Positions 56,405 to 64,000 of a stretch of 64,000 nucleotides of DNA are shown here, piece by piece; within the stretch, counting starts at the first letter, position 1, and every line of letters begins with the position of its first letter. A program made the translations under genes and the position numbers. The notes beneath the pieces are model-generated. The model was given only the letters and a program-made list of their open reading frames with translations, did not search any database and was not told the DNA's origin. Source of the DNA: Cyclobacteriaceae bacterium (GTDB lineage Bacteria > Bacteroidota > Bacteroidia > Cytophagales > Cyclobacteriaceae); NCBI GenBank assembly GCA_019638255.1, contig JAHBUD010000002.1:1-64000 (forward strand). The letters run 5' to 3'.

Positions 56405-57901
56405 TTATTGTCGATAGGCATTTAGCGCATCAGCAATTTTACGATCGTTAGACAAACGCGGAACCTTATTCTGACCTCCCAATTTGCCTTGTGATTTCAT
56501 GTATTCAATAAATGCATTTGGCTTTAACAAAGTAATCTTCAGTGTTTGCAAAATACTCCCCGATATCAAATCGTCATAATATACGTTAAGTGCCCTGAGT
56601 TGGTTGTCCAGATCAGTTGCGAAGGAAACCAAATCACCAGGCGTATGACTAAACGCTATAAACCACTCATGATGTGGTAAACCTTCGGCAGGCGTAACTT
56701 GTGGCGCTACGGTGAACTCCGTCAATTCAGCCTTCGGAAACTTTTCCATTGTTAGTCGCATGGCTTTTTCAACTTCCTCCCCGATTACGTGTTCACCAAA
56801 CGCTGAGATGAAATGCTTTATACGGCCCGTTACCAGCAGTCGGTAAGGATCTTTTGAAACAAACTTCACAGTATCCCCAATAGAATAGCCCCATAAGCCG
56901 GCATTGCTGTTAATGATCAATGCATAGTTTTTTCCAAGCTCAATTTCACCAATATGCAAACGCGTGGGGTTATCGTTAAAGTATTCCTCGGCAGGAATGA
57001 ATTCAAAAAACATTCCATTATTCAATAACAACAACAACCCAGGATCATGTTGTAAATCCTGGTAGGCAATAAAACCCTCGGAGGCCGGATAGGTTTCTAT
57101 TGAGTCAACCTTCTTGCCAATAGAATCTTCCAGTTTAGCACGGTAGGGCTCAAAGTTTACACCACCATAAACAAACACAGAGAAATTGGGAAATACATCT
57201 TTGATCTTCTTACCTGTTCGCGACTGTATGCGGTCAAAATACATCTGTACCCAGGGCGGAATGCCTGAGATCAGCGTCATGTTTGCTTGAATGGTTTCGT
57301 CTATTATGCGATCAAGCTTCTCTTCCCAATCCTCAATACAATTGGTTTTGTAGGAAGGTTTCTGATTGGTGCGTAAGTAACCCGGCACCAGGTGGTTGGA
57401 GATGCCTGACAAGCGTCCCGTTTTAATGCCAGCGGTTTCTTCCAACGCTGGGCTACCCGATAGAAAAATCAGGTGGCCATCCAGAAAGGCAGAATTGCCA
57501 GTTTCGTGCACATAACTCAAGGTTGAATTTCGTGCACTGATGAAATGACTATACTTCGATTCGTGTGAAATTGGGATGTACTTTGTGCCGGAAGTTGTTC
57601 CGGAAGTTTTGGCCAGGTATGCCGGCTTACCTTTCCACAATACATCGGCCTCACCGGTCAGTATCCGTTCAACGTAAGGCTTTAGGTCTTCATAATCCCC
57701 TATCGGAACTAACTTTTTAAAGTCATCGTAAGTGTTTATCGATTCAAACTGATGATCGCGGCCAAAGACAGTGTGCCGCGCTTGCTGAACAATATCCTGC
57801 ATGGTTTTTTGCTGATACAAAACCGGATTGAGTGACCATTTTCTGGTTTGTGCGGCCACATAGGCAGCAAAAGGTTTTGCCAGCACACTACGAATACCCA
57901 T
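56405..57901 (-). CDS. GH3 auxin-responsive-promoter family protein
   Basis: A 498-residue member of the GH3 acyl-adenylate family (firefly-luciferase type fold). The phosphate loop is TSGTTSGTKYIPIS (about 109-122). VFVYGGVNFEPYR and TYPASEGFIAYQD follow, with the second adenylate motif YALIINSNAGLWGYSIGDTV. Plant GH3 enzymes conjugate amino acids to jasmonate or auxin. Bacterial members are common in Bacteroidota but their substrates are unknown. A likely acyl-acid amido synthetase, on family grounds. Confidence 0.88.
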   Translation of the reverse strand: MGIRSVLAKPFAAYVAAQTRKWSLNPVLYQQKTMQDIVQQARHTVFGRDHQFESINTYDDFKKLVPIGDYEDLKPYVERILTGEADVLWKGKPAYLAKTSGTTSGTKYIPISHESKYSHFISARNSTLSYVHETGNSAFLDGHLIFLSGSPALEETAGIKTGRLSGISNHLVPGYLRTNQKPSYKTNCIEDWEEKLDRIIDETIQANMTLISGIPPWVQMYFDRIQSRTGKKIKDVFPNFSVFVYGGVNFEPYRAKLEDSIGKKVDSIETYPASEGFIAYQDLQHDPGLLLLLNNGMFFEFIPAEEYFNDNPTRLHIGEIELGKNYALIINSNAGLWGYSIGDTVKFVSKDPYRLLVTGRIKHFISAFGEHVIGEEVEKAMRLTMEKFPKAELTEFTVAPQVTPAEGLPHHEWFIAFSHTPGDLVSFATDLDNQLRALNVYYDDLISGSILQTLKITLLKPNAFIEYMKSQGKLGGQNKVPRLSNDRKIADALNAYRQ

Positions 57902-58053
57902 ATCGTGTAAATGTAATCATGTTTCCTAATTTCGTCCAACCCGCAGTTGTATTAAACCCATCGCACAAGTTTATCGTTAATTGTGTCATAATTTAATAAC
58001 TGGTTCAACTTTTGTATAACCGCGCTTATCTTACAAGCATTTGATAAACTACT

Positions 58054-59493
58054 ATGAGGACAATATTTAAAATCGTTTTGTTTGGTTTTATTGGTGGATT
58101 AGCCGGGGCCTATACGATGTTTCATTTTTTGGCCAAAATGTCAGCCGATCCCTCGCAACCGGAAGCCTCGTTCAACACGACCAATTATGATTCTCCCACA
58201 TATATAAGTCCAAACCTTGTTCATGCAGAGGCCATAAATTCATCTGAGCCTGTAGATTTCAGTTATGCTGCTTCGAAAGCAATTCCCAGTGTGGTTTACA
58301 TTAACAGCATCTTCAAAGGAACCTCTTACTCCGCCTTCGATTGGTTCTTTGGTGGTGGAGCAACCACCCAAACCCGGGTAAGCAGTGGGAGTGGGGTAAT
58401 CTTTACGGCAGACGGATATATCGTTACGAATAATCACGTGGTTGAAGCGGCTGAGAAAATTGAGGTTATCCTCAACAAAAAAGTTTATCAGGCTGAATTA
58501 ATTGGAACTGATCCCTCCACCGACCTTGCCGTTTTGAAAATCAACGAAACCAATTTACCGGCTGTTAAAATTGGTTCGTCTAAAAACCTGCAGGTTGGTG
58601 AATGGGTAGTCGCTGTTGGTAATCCATTTTCTCTTTCCTCAACAGTAACAGCTGGCATAGTCAGTGCAAAAGGCAGAAGAATAGGAATATTGGAAGATAA
58701 ATTTCCGATTGAGTCCTTTATCCAAACCGATGCCGCCATTAACCCGGGTAATAGCGGGGGGGCTTTGGTTAATAAAAACGGTGAACTGGTGGGCATTAAT
58801 ACAGCTATACTCTCGCGCACTGGCAGCTATACCGGATATGCATTTGCAGTACCTGTTGATCTCGCGTACAAAGTGTTTGAAGACCTGGTGAAATTCGGCA
58901 TCGTTCAAAAGGCCCTGTTTGGTGGTAGTGTGATCGAGTACAATTTTCAAAATGCAAAGAAGTATGATTTAAATACTGATGTTCAGTCTTTCGAGGGTGT
59001 GCTCATTGAAAGTCTGGATAAAGAAGGGCCTGCCTTCAAAGCTGGATTAAGACCCGGTGATGTTGTTACACGCATAAACAACTCCACCATTAATAGTCAA
59101 AGTGCTTTTGAAGAAGAGCTAGCATACCGTTATCCCGGTGACAAAGTAACGTTCACCTACTTGCGTGATAAAAAGCAAAATACCGCTTCCATAACACTGG
59201 TCAACAAATTGGGAACTACAGAAATTGTTAAGCGTAAAATTTTCTCCTCTGCTTCATTGGGTGCCGAATTTGAAGCCACGGATTATGGGGTTAAGGTTTT
59301 CAAGATTAAGGAAAACAGCGCACTGAAACAGATAGGAGTCCCGGAGAATTTTACAATTATAGCCCTTAACAGGGTGAAGGTTAAAGAACCTCAGGAAGTA
59401 ATCGATTTCTTTGAAAAGTTTAAGGGCAGGGGTTATATCTATGGTGTGAACAGCTCAAAGCAGCAGGTAGAAATACCGTTTATTATCCGATAA
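58054..59493 (+). CDS. Periplasmic DegP/HtrA-type serine protease
   Basis: A 479-residue protease with an N-terminal hydrophobic signal or anchor (about 5-27). The triad is His128 in TNNHVVE, Asp157 in STDLAVL and Ser234 in NPGNSGGAL. Two PDZ domains follow (about 290-370 and 400-475), the first with ESLDKEGPAFKAGLRPGDVV. The chain then ends, so it is of DegP/DegQ size. It works in envelope protein quality control. It is divergent from the GH3 gene and converges with dnaA. Confidence 0.95.
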   Translation: MRTIFKIVLFGFIGGLAGAYTMFHFLAKMSADPSQPEASFNTTNYDSPTYISPNLVHAEAINSSEPVDFSYAASKAIPSVVYINSIFKGTSYSAFDWFFGGGATTQTRVSSGSGVIFTADGYIVTNNHVVEAAEKIEVILNKKVYQAELIGTDPSTDLAVLKINETNLPAVKIGSSKNLQVGEWVVAVGNPFSLSSTVTAGIVSAKGRRIGILEDKFPIESFIQTDAAINPGNSGGALVNKNGELVGINTAILSRTGSYTGYAFAVPVDLAYKVFEDLVKFGIVQKALFGGSVIEYNFQNAKKYDLNTDVQSFEGVLIESLDKEGPAFKAGLRPGDVVTRINNSTINSQSAFEEELAYRYPGDKVTFTYLRDKKQNTASITLVNKLGTTEIVKRKIFSSASLGAEFEATDYGVKVFKIKENSALKQIGVPENFTIIALNRVKVKEPQEVIDFFEKFKGRGYIYGVNSSKQQVEIPFIIR

Positions 59494-59527
59494 ATAGTAC
59501 TTGCTTATTATTGGTTTAAAGAACGGA

Positions 59528-60940
59528 TTAGTTCATCCGCATTTTTAACTTTTTGCCCAGTTCTTCAACGGAGGATTTAAAGTTTGAGTCGGTCTTCATC
59601 ATATCTTCAACCGATTCAAGGGCGTGAATTACGGTGCTGTGGTCACGACCTCCGAAATTCTCACCGATCAGTGCAAGTGTTAGTTGCGTATAGCGCTTGC
59701 AAAAATACATGGCTACTTGCCGTGGGATAACAATCTCACGCTTCTTGCCCTTACCTTTCATCGCTTCGAGGTCAACCTTAAAATATTCAGAAACTGTTTT
59801 CTGAATGAAGTCAACACTCACATCCGATTGGATTTCCTTGATGATATTTTTCAATACCTCTTTCGCCAGGTCAAGGTCTATTTCCTTTTTGAGCAAGGTG
59901 GCGTGGAAGATCAACGAGTTAAGTACACCTTCCATGTCACGCAGGTTTGTATCTACGCTGTAAGCAAGGTATTCAGCTACTTCGGTTGGAATATCAATGC
60001 CATCCGCTTGCATTTTACGGTGAATGATGGCGAGTTTGGTTTCAAAGTCAGGCTCCTGCAAGTCGGCTGTTAAGCCCCACTTAAATCGCGAAAGCAAACG
60101 TTCCTGAAAGCCCTTCATATCCCGTGGCGGGCAATCGCTGGTCATGATTACCTGTTTACCGGATTGATGCAATTGATTGAAAATATGGAAGAACATCTCT
60201 TGGGTCTTCTCACGGCCTGCTAGGAACTGAACATCATCCAGTATCAGCAGATCAACCTGCAAATAAAAATTTTGGAATTCCTGAAGCTTGTGGTTTTGCA
60301 GTGCATTCAAAAACTGGGTTGTAAAATCATTCTGATCAACATACAACACAATTTTCTCAGGCATGTTGCTTTTAATCTCATTGCCTATGGCCTGCACTAA
60401 ATGGGTTTTACCAACACCTACACCTCCATAAAGCATCAGCGGATTAAAGGATGTAACACCAGGCTTTTTCGCCACGGCAACACCCGCTGAACGTGCCAGG
60501 CGGTTACAATCTCCTTCTACGAAATTATCGAATGAATAACTCGGGTTCAATCGGGAATTAACGGTTTGTGGATTGAGCGCTCGCAATGTGAATGGCGAGT
60601 AATCACCATCGTGACCGTTGCCATTGCGCTTACCAATCACTCCATTTGGATAGTTCACGGTAACAGGTGGTACTTTTGTATTACCACTATCTACAATTAC
60701 AGAATACTCCAAACGACCATCATCACCTAATGCTTTATGGATCGCCTTCTTTAGAATATTAACATAATTATCCTCCAGCCACTCGTAAAAAAATTGAGAA
60801 GGCACTTGGATGGTGAGCACATCACCTTCCACACGCAACGGAACAATCGGTTTAAACCAAGTATTGTAATTCTCCTCCCCTACACTTTCTTTCACAATTT
60901 CCAGACAATCATTCCATATCGTTGTGCAGTCAGCTACCAT
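59528..60940 (-). CDS. dnaA: Chromosomal replication initiator DnaA
   Basis: A 470-residue replication initiator. Domain I is at about 1-85 (IWNDCLEIVKESVGEENYNTW). A linker follows with NGNGHDGD. The AAA+ domain has Walker A GGVGVGKTHLVQAIG and Walker B ILDDVQFLAG. Domain IV ends with the DNA-binding signature GGRDHSTVIHALE (near 433-445). Length is typical. It converges with the DegP-type gene. The upstream gap of 554 bp holds a cluster of DnaA boxes. Confidence 0.97.
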   Translation of the reverse strand: MVADCTTIWNDCLEIVKESVGEENYNTWFKPIVPLRVEGDVLTIQVPSQFFYEWLEDNYVNILKKAIHKALGDDGRLEYSVIVDSGNTKVPPVTVNYPNGVIGKRNGNGHDGDYSPFTLRALNPQTVNSRLNPSYSFDNFVEGDCNRLARSAGVAVAKKPGVTSFNPLMLYGGVGVGKTHLVQAIGNEIKSNMPEKIVLYVDQNDFTTQFLNALQNHKLQEFQNFYLQVDLLILDDVQFLAGREKTQEMFFHIFNQLHQSGKQVIMTSDCPPRDMKGFQERLLSRFKWGLTADLQEPDFETKLAIIHRKMQADGIDIPTEVAEYLAYSVDTNLRDMEGVLNSLIFHATLLKKEIDLDLAKEVLKNIIKEIQSDVSVDFIQKTVSEYFKVDLEAMKGKGKKREIVIPRQVAMYFCKRYTQLTLALIGENFGGRDHSTVIHALESVEDMMKTDSNFKSSVEELGKKLKMRMN

Positions 60941-61494
60941 TTAGATTCTTTTGGTTCAGTTTTACTTTTCCTGGAGAGGAAAGGGAGACAAAGATGTAAA
61001 AAAAGGATTTAACAAAACAACAACAGCACTACTAGATTAGAAGAAAAATATTTTTATCGTGGTAATGATTTTCACCATAAACTCCTCATCTGATAATAAT
61101 CTTGCGTGTGCTGACAGCTACTCTCAACTCACTTAACACAATTGTAGCGCAAAAGCACAAATCGTTTAAAATTCAGCATTAATGCCCTGCTACCATTTTG
61201 ATAAATTAGCATTCATTATCGTCTCTTGTCTCAAAAATAAAGCATGCCATCATGGTTTATTTTATTTATCCACATCATCCACAATTTTTGCACAAGACTA
61301 TCCACATGCATGCTATAAGTAGAAGATTCGGACAGATAACCACTTTCCGTAAACTTATGAAAGCCATGTATACTACCTGCCCACAATCTGGTCGTTCCAC
61401 ATGAATATGTGGGTTTTCAATTGATTAAATTGTTTTTTTAAGGTTGGCTAATTACCTAAATTAGATGTTCCAATCAGCATAAGACTTGCAGAAA
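60941..61494. other. 554-bp gap with DnaA-box cluster: candidate oriC or dnaA control region
   Basis: Four DnaA-box-like 9-mers lie in one orientation within 41 bp: TTATCCACA at 61266-61274 (exact), TCATCCACA at 61275-61283, TTTTGCACA at 61286-61294 and CTATCCACA at 61298-61306 (each one change from TTATNCACA). The rest is AT-rich, including a T-tract at 61431-61440. It separates dnaA and a divergent TPR gene. Confidence 0.65.
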
Positions 61495-64000
61495 ATGAAA
61501 TTGATAAGGATTACCGTTTTTTTATGTCTCTTTTCCCTCATCAGCGGAGCCAGTTACGCACAAAAGAAGTTCGATAAGGCACTGGCGAAGGCTGATAAAA
61601 GCTATGCCAATGGCGATTATAGCAAAGCATTGAAAGAGCTGAACAAATACAAATCGATGGTAACCTCAAAGCTTGGGCCGTCCAATGCATCGATGCCGGC
61701 ATACTACACCCGATTTGCCAAGTTTAACCTCTCATATGGCGTTCTGGCAAGTTTCGAATCGAGTTTAGATCAGGCAATCACCATAAGCATCAGCATTTTC
61801 GGTGAAAACACTCCAAAGCATGCCAGTACGTTGATTGATGTTGCAGAAGTTTACAACCTGTATGGTTATTACCGGAAAAGTCGGGAGCATCTTGACAAGG
61901 CATCTGAAATTTTAAGCAAGGAAGGACAGGAAGATCCTGTAATCAAAACAAAGCAAATCCTTGAATTAGCGGAAGCTATGATCGGTCAGGGTTTTTGCAA
62001 CGATGCCTTGGATCTCCTTCGGTCGAATGAAAGGTTCTTTGCCAATCGCGCTGTTGATAAAGAAACAACGGTAGTGGATGGAAAAATTAAAACAGAACGT
62101 GTGCCTGAAACTGAATGGAAGCCGCGGTATTCCAGCTATGCCAGAATGCTTTCCTTAATGACTTTAGCATACGGAAGAAAAGGTGATATTGATAGTGTTG
62201 ATGTATCGCACAAGGCTTCTCGACCGTGGATTTCAAAAAATCAAAAAATGATTGGTGAAACAAGCTTGGTGCTTACTCAAGCCGACTATTGGTTTACCCT
62301 CATGTATGTTGAAAATAACGATGGCCTTATTCCATCCAAGTTAACTAAATCAGAACCGTATGCGGACTTCAGCAAGCAACTAACAGAATTAAAAAAACGC
62401 ACATCGCCATCCGTTCCCCTTGGGCATGATCTTTACCTGGCTGAGCTCGGGCAATTGCAGATGATCGACAACCGATCTCGCTACAGTAACCTTAGGGCAG
62501 AATATGACCGGATGCTTGGTAAGTATTTCACTAAATCAAGCCTGATTAATATCAACCTGAAAGCGGTAGAATTTGACAGAAAGCTATCGAAAGATAGAAC
62601 GAGCAACCTCGAACGCGATGCAGAACGTGTATTGAATAATGAAGCGCTCCCTCAATTCTATAAAACACGGGTTAACGTATTGGAATTTCTCTATGGTCTC
62701 TACGTTTATGAAAAGAAATACAGTTTAGCGGAAAGTACACTTAACCAAATTACTGCCAATAAGATGGAGTTATACGGTGAAAATTCACCTGAATACCACC
62801 TGGCATTGTTGGCAAAAGCTAATTTTTTCCTCGATTACACCAATAAGATTGAAGAGGCTGGAAAAATATACAAAAGCAGCTACGAAGATTTTATAAGCAA
62901 ACAAATAAGCCTGAAACACAAGGATCATTTAAATATTCTTTATCACCTGGCATCTTACTATGAATTGACGGACAACTTTGCGCTTGCTTCTTCCACGCTT
63001 GAAAAAGCATCGTTGGCGGCACGCGACAAATACAACAACATCGACCCGACCTATGCCATTTCATTAAATCAAATGGCAAAACTTCGCATTAAGATCGGTG
63101 AATACGATAAGGCTGAGGCTGCCATCTATCAATCTATTAAGGTTTTTGAGTTAAAGGAAAATAAAGACGACAAATGGAAGAGCGACTACATCAACGCACT
63201 GGAAACCCAGGCCAAATTATACGGAATCAAAGGGATGTTTGATGAAGCGCAGGAAAATTTGGTGACCACACGCAATATGATCCGCAAGTCGAAAGTACCG
63301 ATCAGCAATGAACTCTCATCGGCCGAAGAACTTGCTTCACTGTTGATCCAATTGGGTTCGTATACCCAAACCGAGACGTTGCTCAATGACCTGATTCCGC
63401 AATACGAAAAGCTATATGGACCGGAATCCATCAGGCTTATTGAACCATTAACAAACCGTGGTCGCCTGATGCTGGCGCGTGGTGATTACACCGAGGCCGA
63501 ACGTGTTGCTCAGCGTGCCAATCAAATTGCCATTAAAACCTACAGTGAAACGTCCACCAAGGCTGCTCCCTCACAACGCCTGCTTAGCGATATCAACTAT
63601 AGTTTGGGTGACTACGACAAGGCTGAAGATAATATTACCAAGGCGTTGTTCAGTCTGGAAAAACAGTTCGGAAGGTTCCATGTGGATGTGGCAAGGTCAA
63701 TTTCGCAACTGGCGCTCATCAAGTTTCACAATGGCGACAATAAGCGTGAAGTTGAAAAACTTATGGTGGAAGCCCGCGATATTATTGCCGATAAGCTGGG
63801 CAAAGACAACCCTCAGTATGCAGAAATACTTAAGAACATTGCACAACTGTACATCTCTGAAAAGAAGTACGATATCGCCTTCAATTCGTTAACCATCGCA
63901 GAGAATATCTGGTTACAAAAAACCGGCAACAAAAGAAATATCAATACAGCCAGTATTTACACCCTTACCGGTGATGTATACTACCAACAAACTAACTACG
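61495..64000 (+). CDS. Exported TPR-repeat protein, 3' part missing
   Basis: An open frame from the ATG at 61495 that runs off the window end, so at least 835 residues. It begins with a signal peptide (about 1-23, ending SYAQK). The rest is mainly helical TPR-like repeats in the kinesin-light-chain style (YGENSPEYHLALLAKANFF, GEYDKAEAAIYQSIKVFE, LGDYDKAEDNITKALFSLE, KLGKDNPQYAEILKNIA). Such N-terminal TPR arrays often precede a CHAT caspase-like domain, but no such domain is visible before the cut. It is divergent from dnaA across the DnaA-box gap. Confidence 0.8.
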   Translation, partial: MKLIRITVFLCLFSLISGASYAQKKFDKALAKADKSYANGDYSKALKELNKYKSMVTSKLGPSNASMPAYYTRFAKFNLSYGVLASFESSLDQAITISISIFGENTPKHASTLIDVAEVYNLYGYYRKSREHLDKASEILSKEGQEDPVIKTKQILELAEAMIGQGFCNDALDLLRSNERFFANRAVDKETTVVDGKIKTERVPETEWKPRYSSYARMLSLMTLAYGRKGDIDSVDVSHKASRPWISKNQKMIGETSLVLTQADYWFTLMYVENNDGLIPSKLTKSEPYADFSKQLTELKKRTSPSVPLGHDLYLAELGQLQMIDNRSRYSNLRAEYDRMLGKYFTKSSLININLKAVEFDRKLSKDRTSNLERDAERVLNNEALPQFYKTRVNVLEFLYGLYVYEKKYSLAESTLNQITANKMELYGENSPEYHLALLAKANFFLDYTNKIEEAGKIYKSSYEDFISKQISLKHKDHLNILYHLASYYELTDNFALASSTLEKASLAARDKYNNIDPTYAISLNQMAKLRIKIGEYDKAEAAIYQSIKVFELKENKDDKWKSDYINALETQAKLYGIKGMFDEAQENLVTTRNMIRKSKVPISNELSSAEELASLLIQLGSYTQTETLLNDLIPQYEKLYGPESIRLIEPLTNRGRLMLARGDYTEAERVAQRANQIAIKTYSETSTKAAPSQRLLSDINYSLGDYDKAEDNITKALFSLEKQFGRFHVDVARSISQLALIKFHNGDNKREVEKLMVEARDIIADKLGKDNPQYAEILKNIAQLYISEKKYDIAFNSLTIAENIWLQKTGNKRNINTASIYTLTGDVYYQQTNY

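Overview
The window is chromosomal DNA of a Bacteroidota bacterium, most likely in the class Cytophagia. The evidence is several type IX secretion (T9SS) and gliding-type proteins (PorP/SprF, PorQ, a PorE-like OmpA protein and a 1742-residue protein with a type B sorting tail), the acylornithine-type arginine pathway found in this phylum, families such as DUF2490, DUF4421 and DUF6249, and promoter-like words of the Bacteroidetes form TAnnTTTG. No tRNA, rRNA, CRISPR array, prophage or intact insertion sequence is visible. The content is mostly housekeeping, and I found no convincing undescribed multi-gene system.

Layout. Positions 1-9.7 kb hold envelope proteins (DUF2490 barrel, alkylsulfatase-like lipoprotein, BamA-type barrel, a Met/Gly/His-rich lipoprotein), a membrane-anchored AraC regulator followed by a decayed copy of its DNA-binding end, and a Ste24-type M48 protease. 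From 9.7 to 19.5 kb a minus-strand arginine operon runs acyltransferase-argG-argC-proC-argD-argF'-argB-argE-argH. Three of its junctions carry degenerate 7-bp tandem repeats, and two ~145-bp palindromic elements lie beyond its end. From 19.6 to 28.5 kb are a TRIC-family channel, a divergent porP/large T9SS-cargo pair and a GH20 hexosaminidase lipoprotein.

From 28.5 to 41.4 kb come NUDIX, tsaC, pfkA, pgk, an RRM RNA-binding protein, a DASS transporter, an ECF sigma/anti-sigma pair with an inverted repeat in its promoter region, a CPBP protease, ahcY, a FrnE-like oxidoreductase and a BNR-repeat protein. From 41.5 to 53.2 kb are DUF389, a lipid A-type acyltransferase, SixA, DUF4421, hslU, porQ, lon, the PorE-like protein and a small secreted protein built from two TonB-plug-like repeats. 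From 53.2 kb to the end are rseP-dxr, a GH3 protein, a DegP-type protease and dnaA. A four-box DnaA-binding cluster lies in the gap between dnaA and a divergent TPR gene that runs off the window, so this gap is a candidate origin or dnaA autoregulatory region.

How the genes fit together. The arginine operon encodes all steps from an acylated glutamate to arginine except carbamoyl phosphate supply. The T9SS-related genes suggest that PorP serves the adjacent large cargo, while PorQ and the PorE-like protein belong to the general machinery. Lon, HslU, RseP, the DegP-type protease, the M48 protease and the CPBP protease make the window rich in proteolysis genes.
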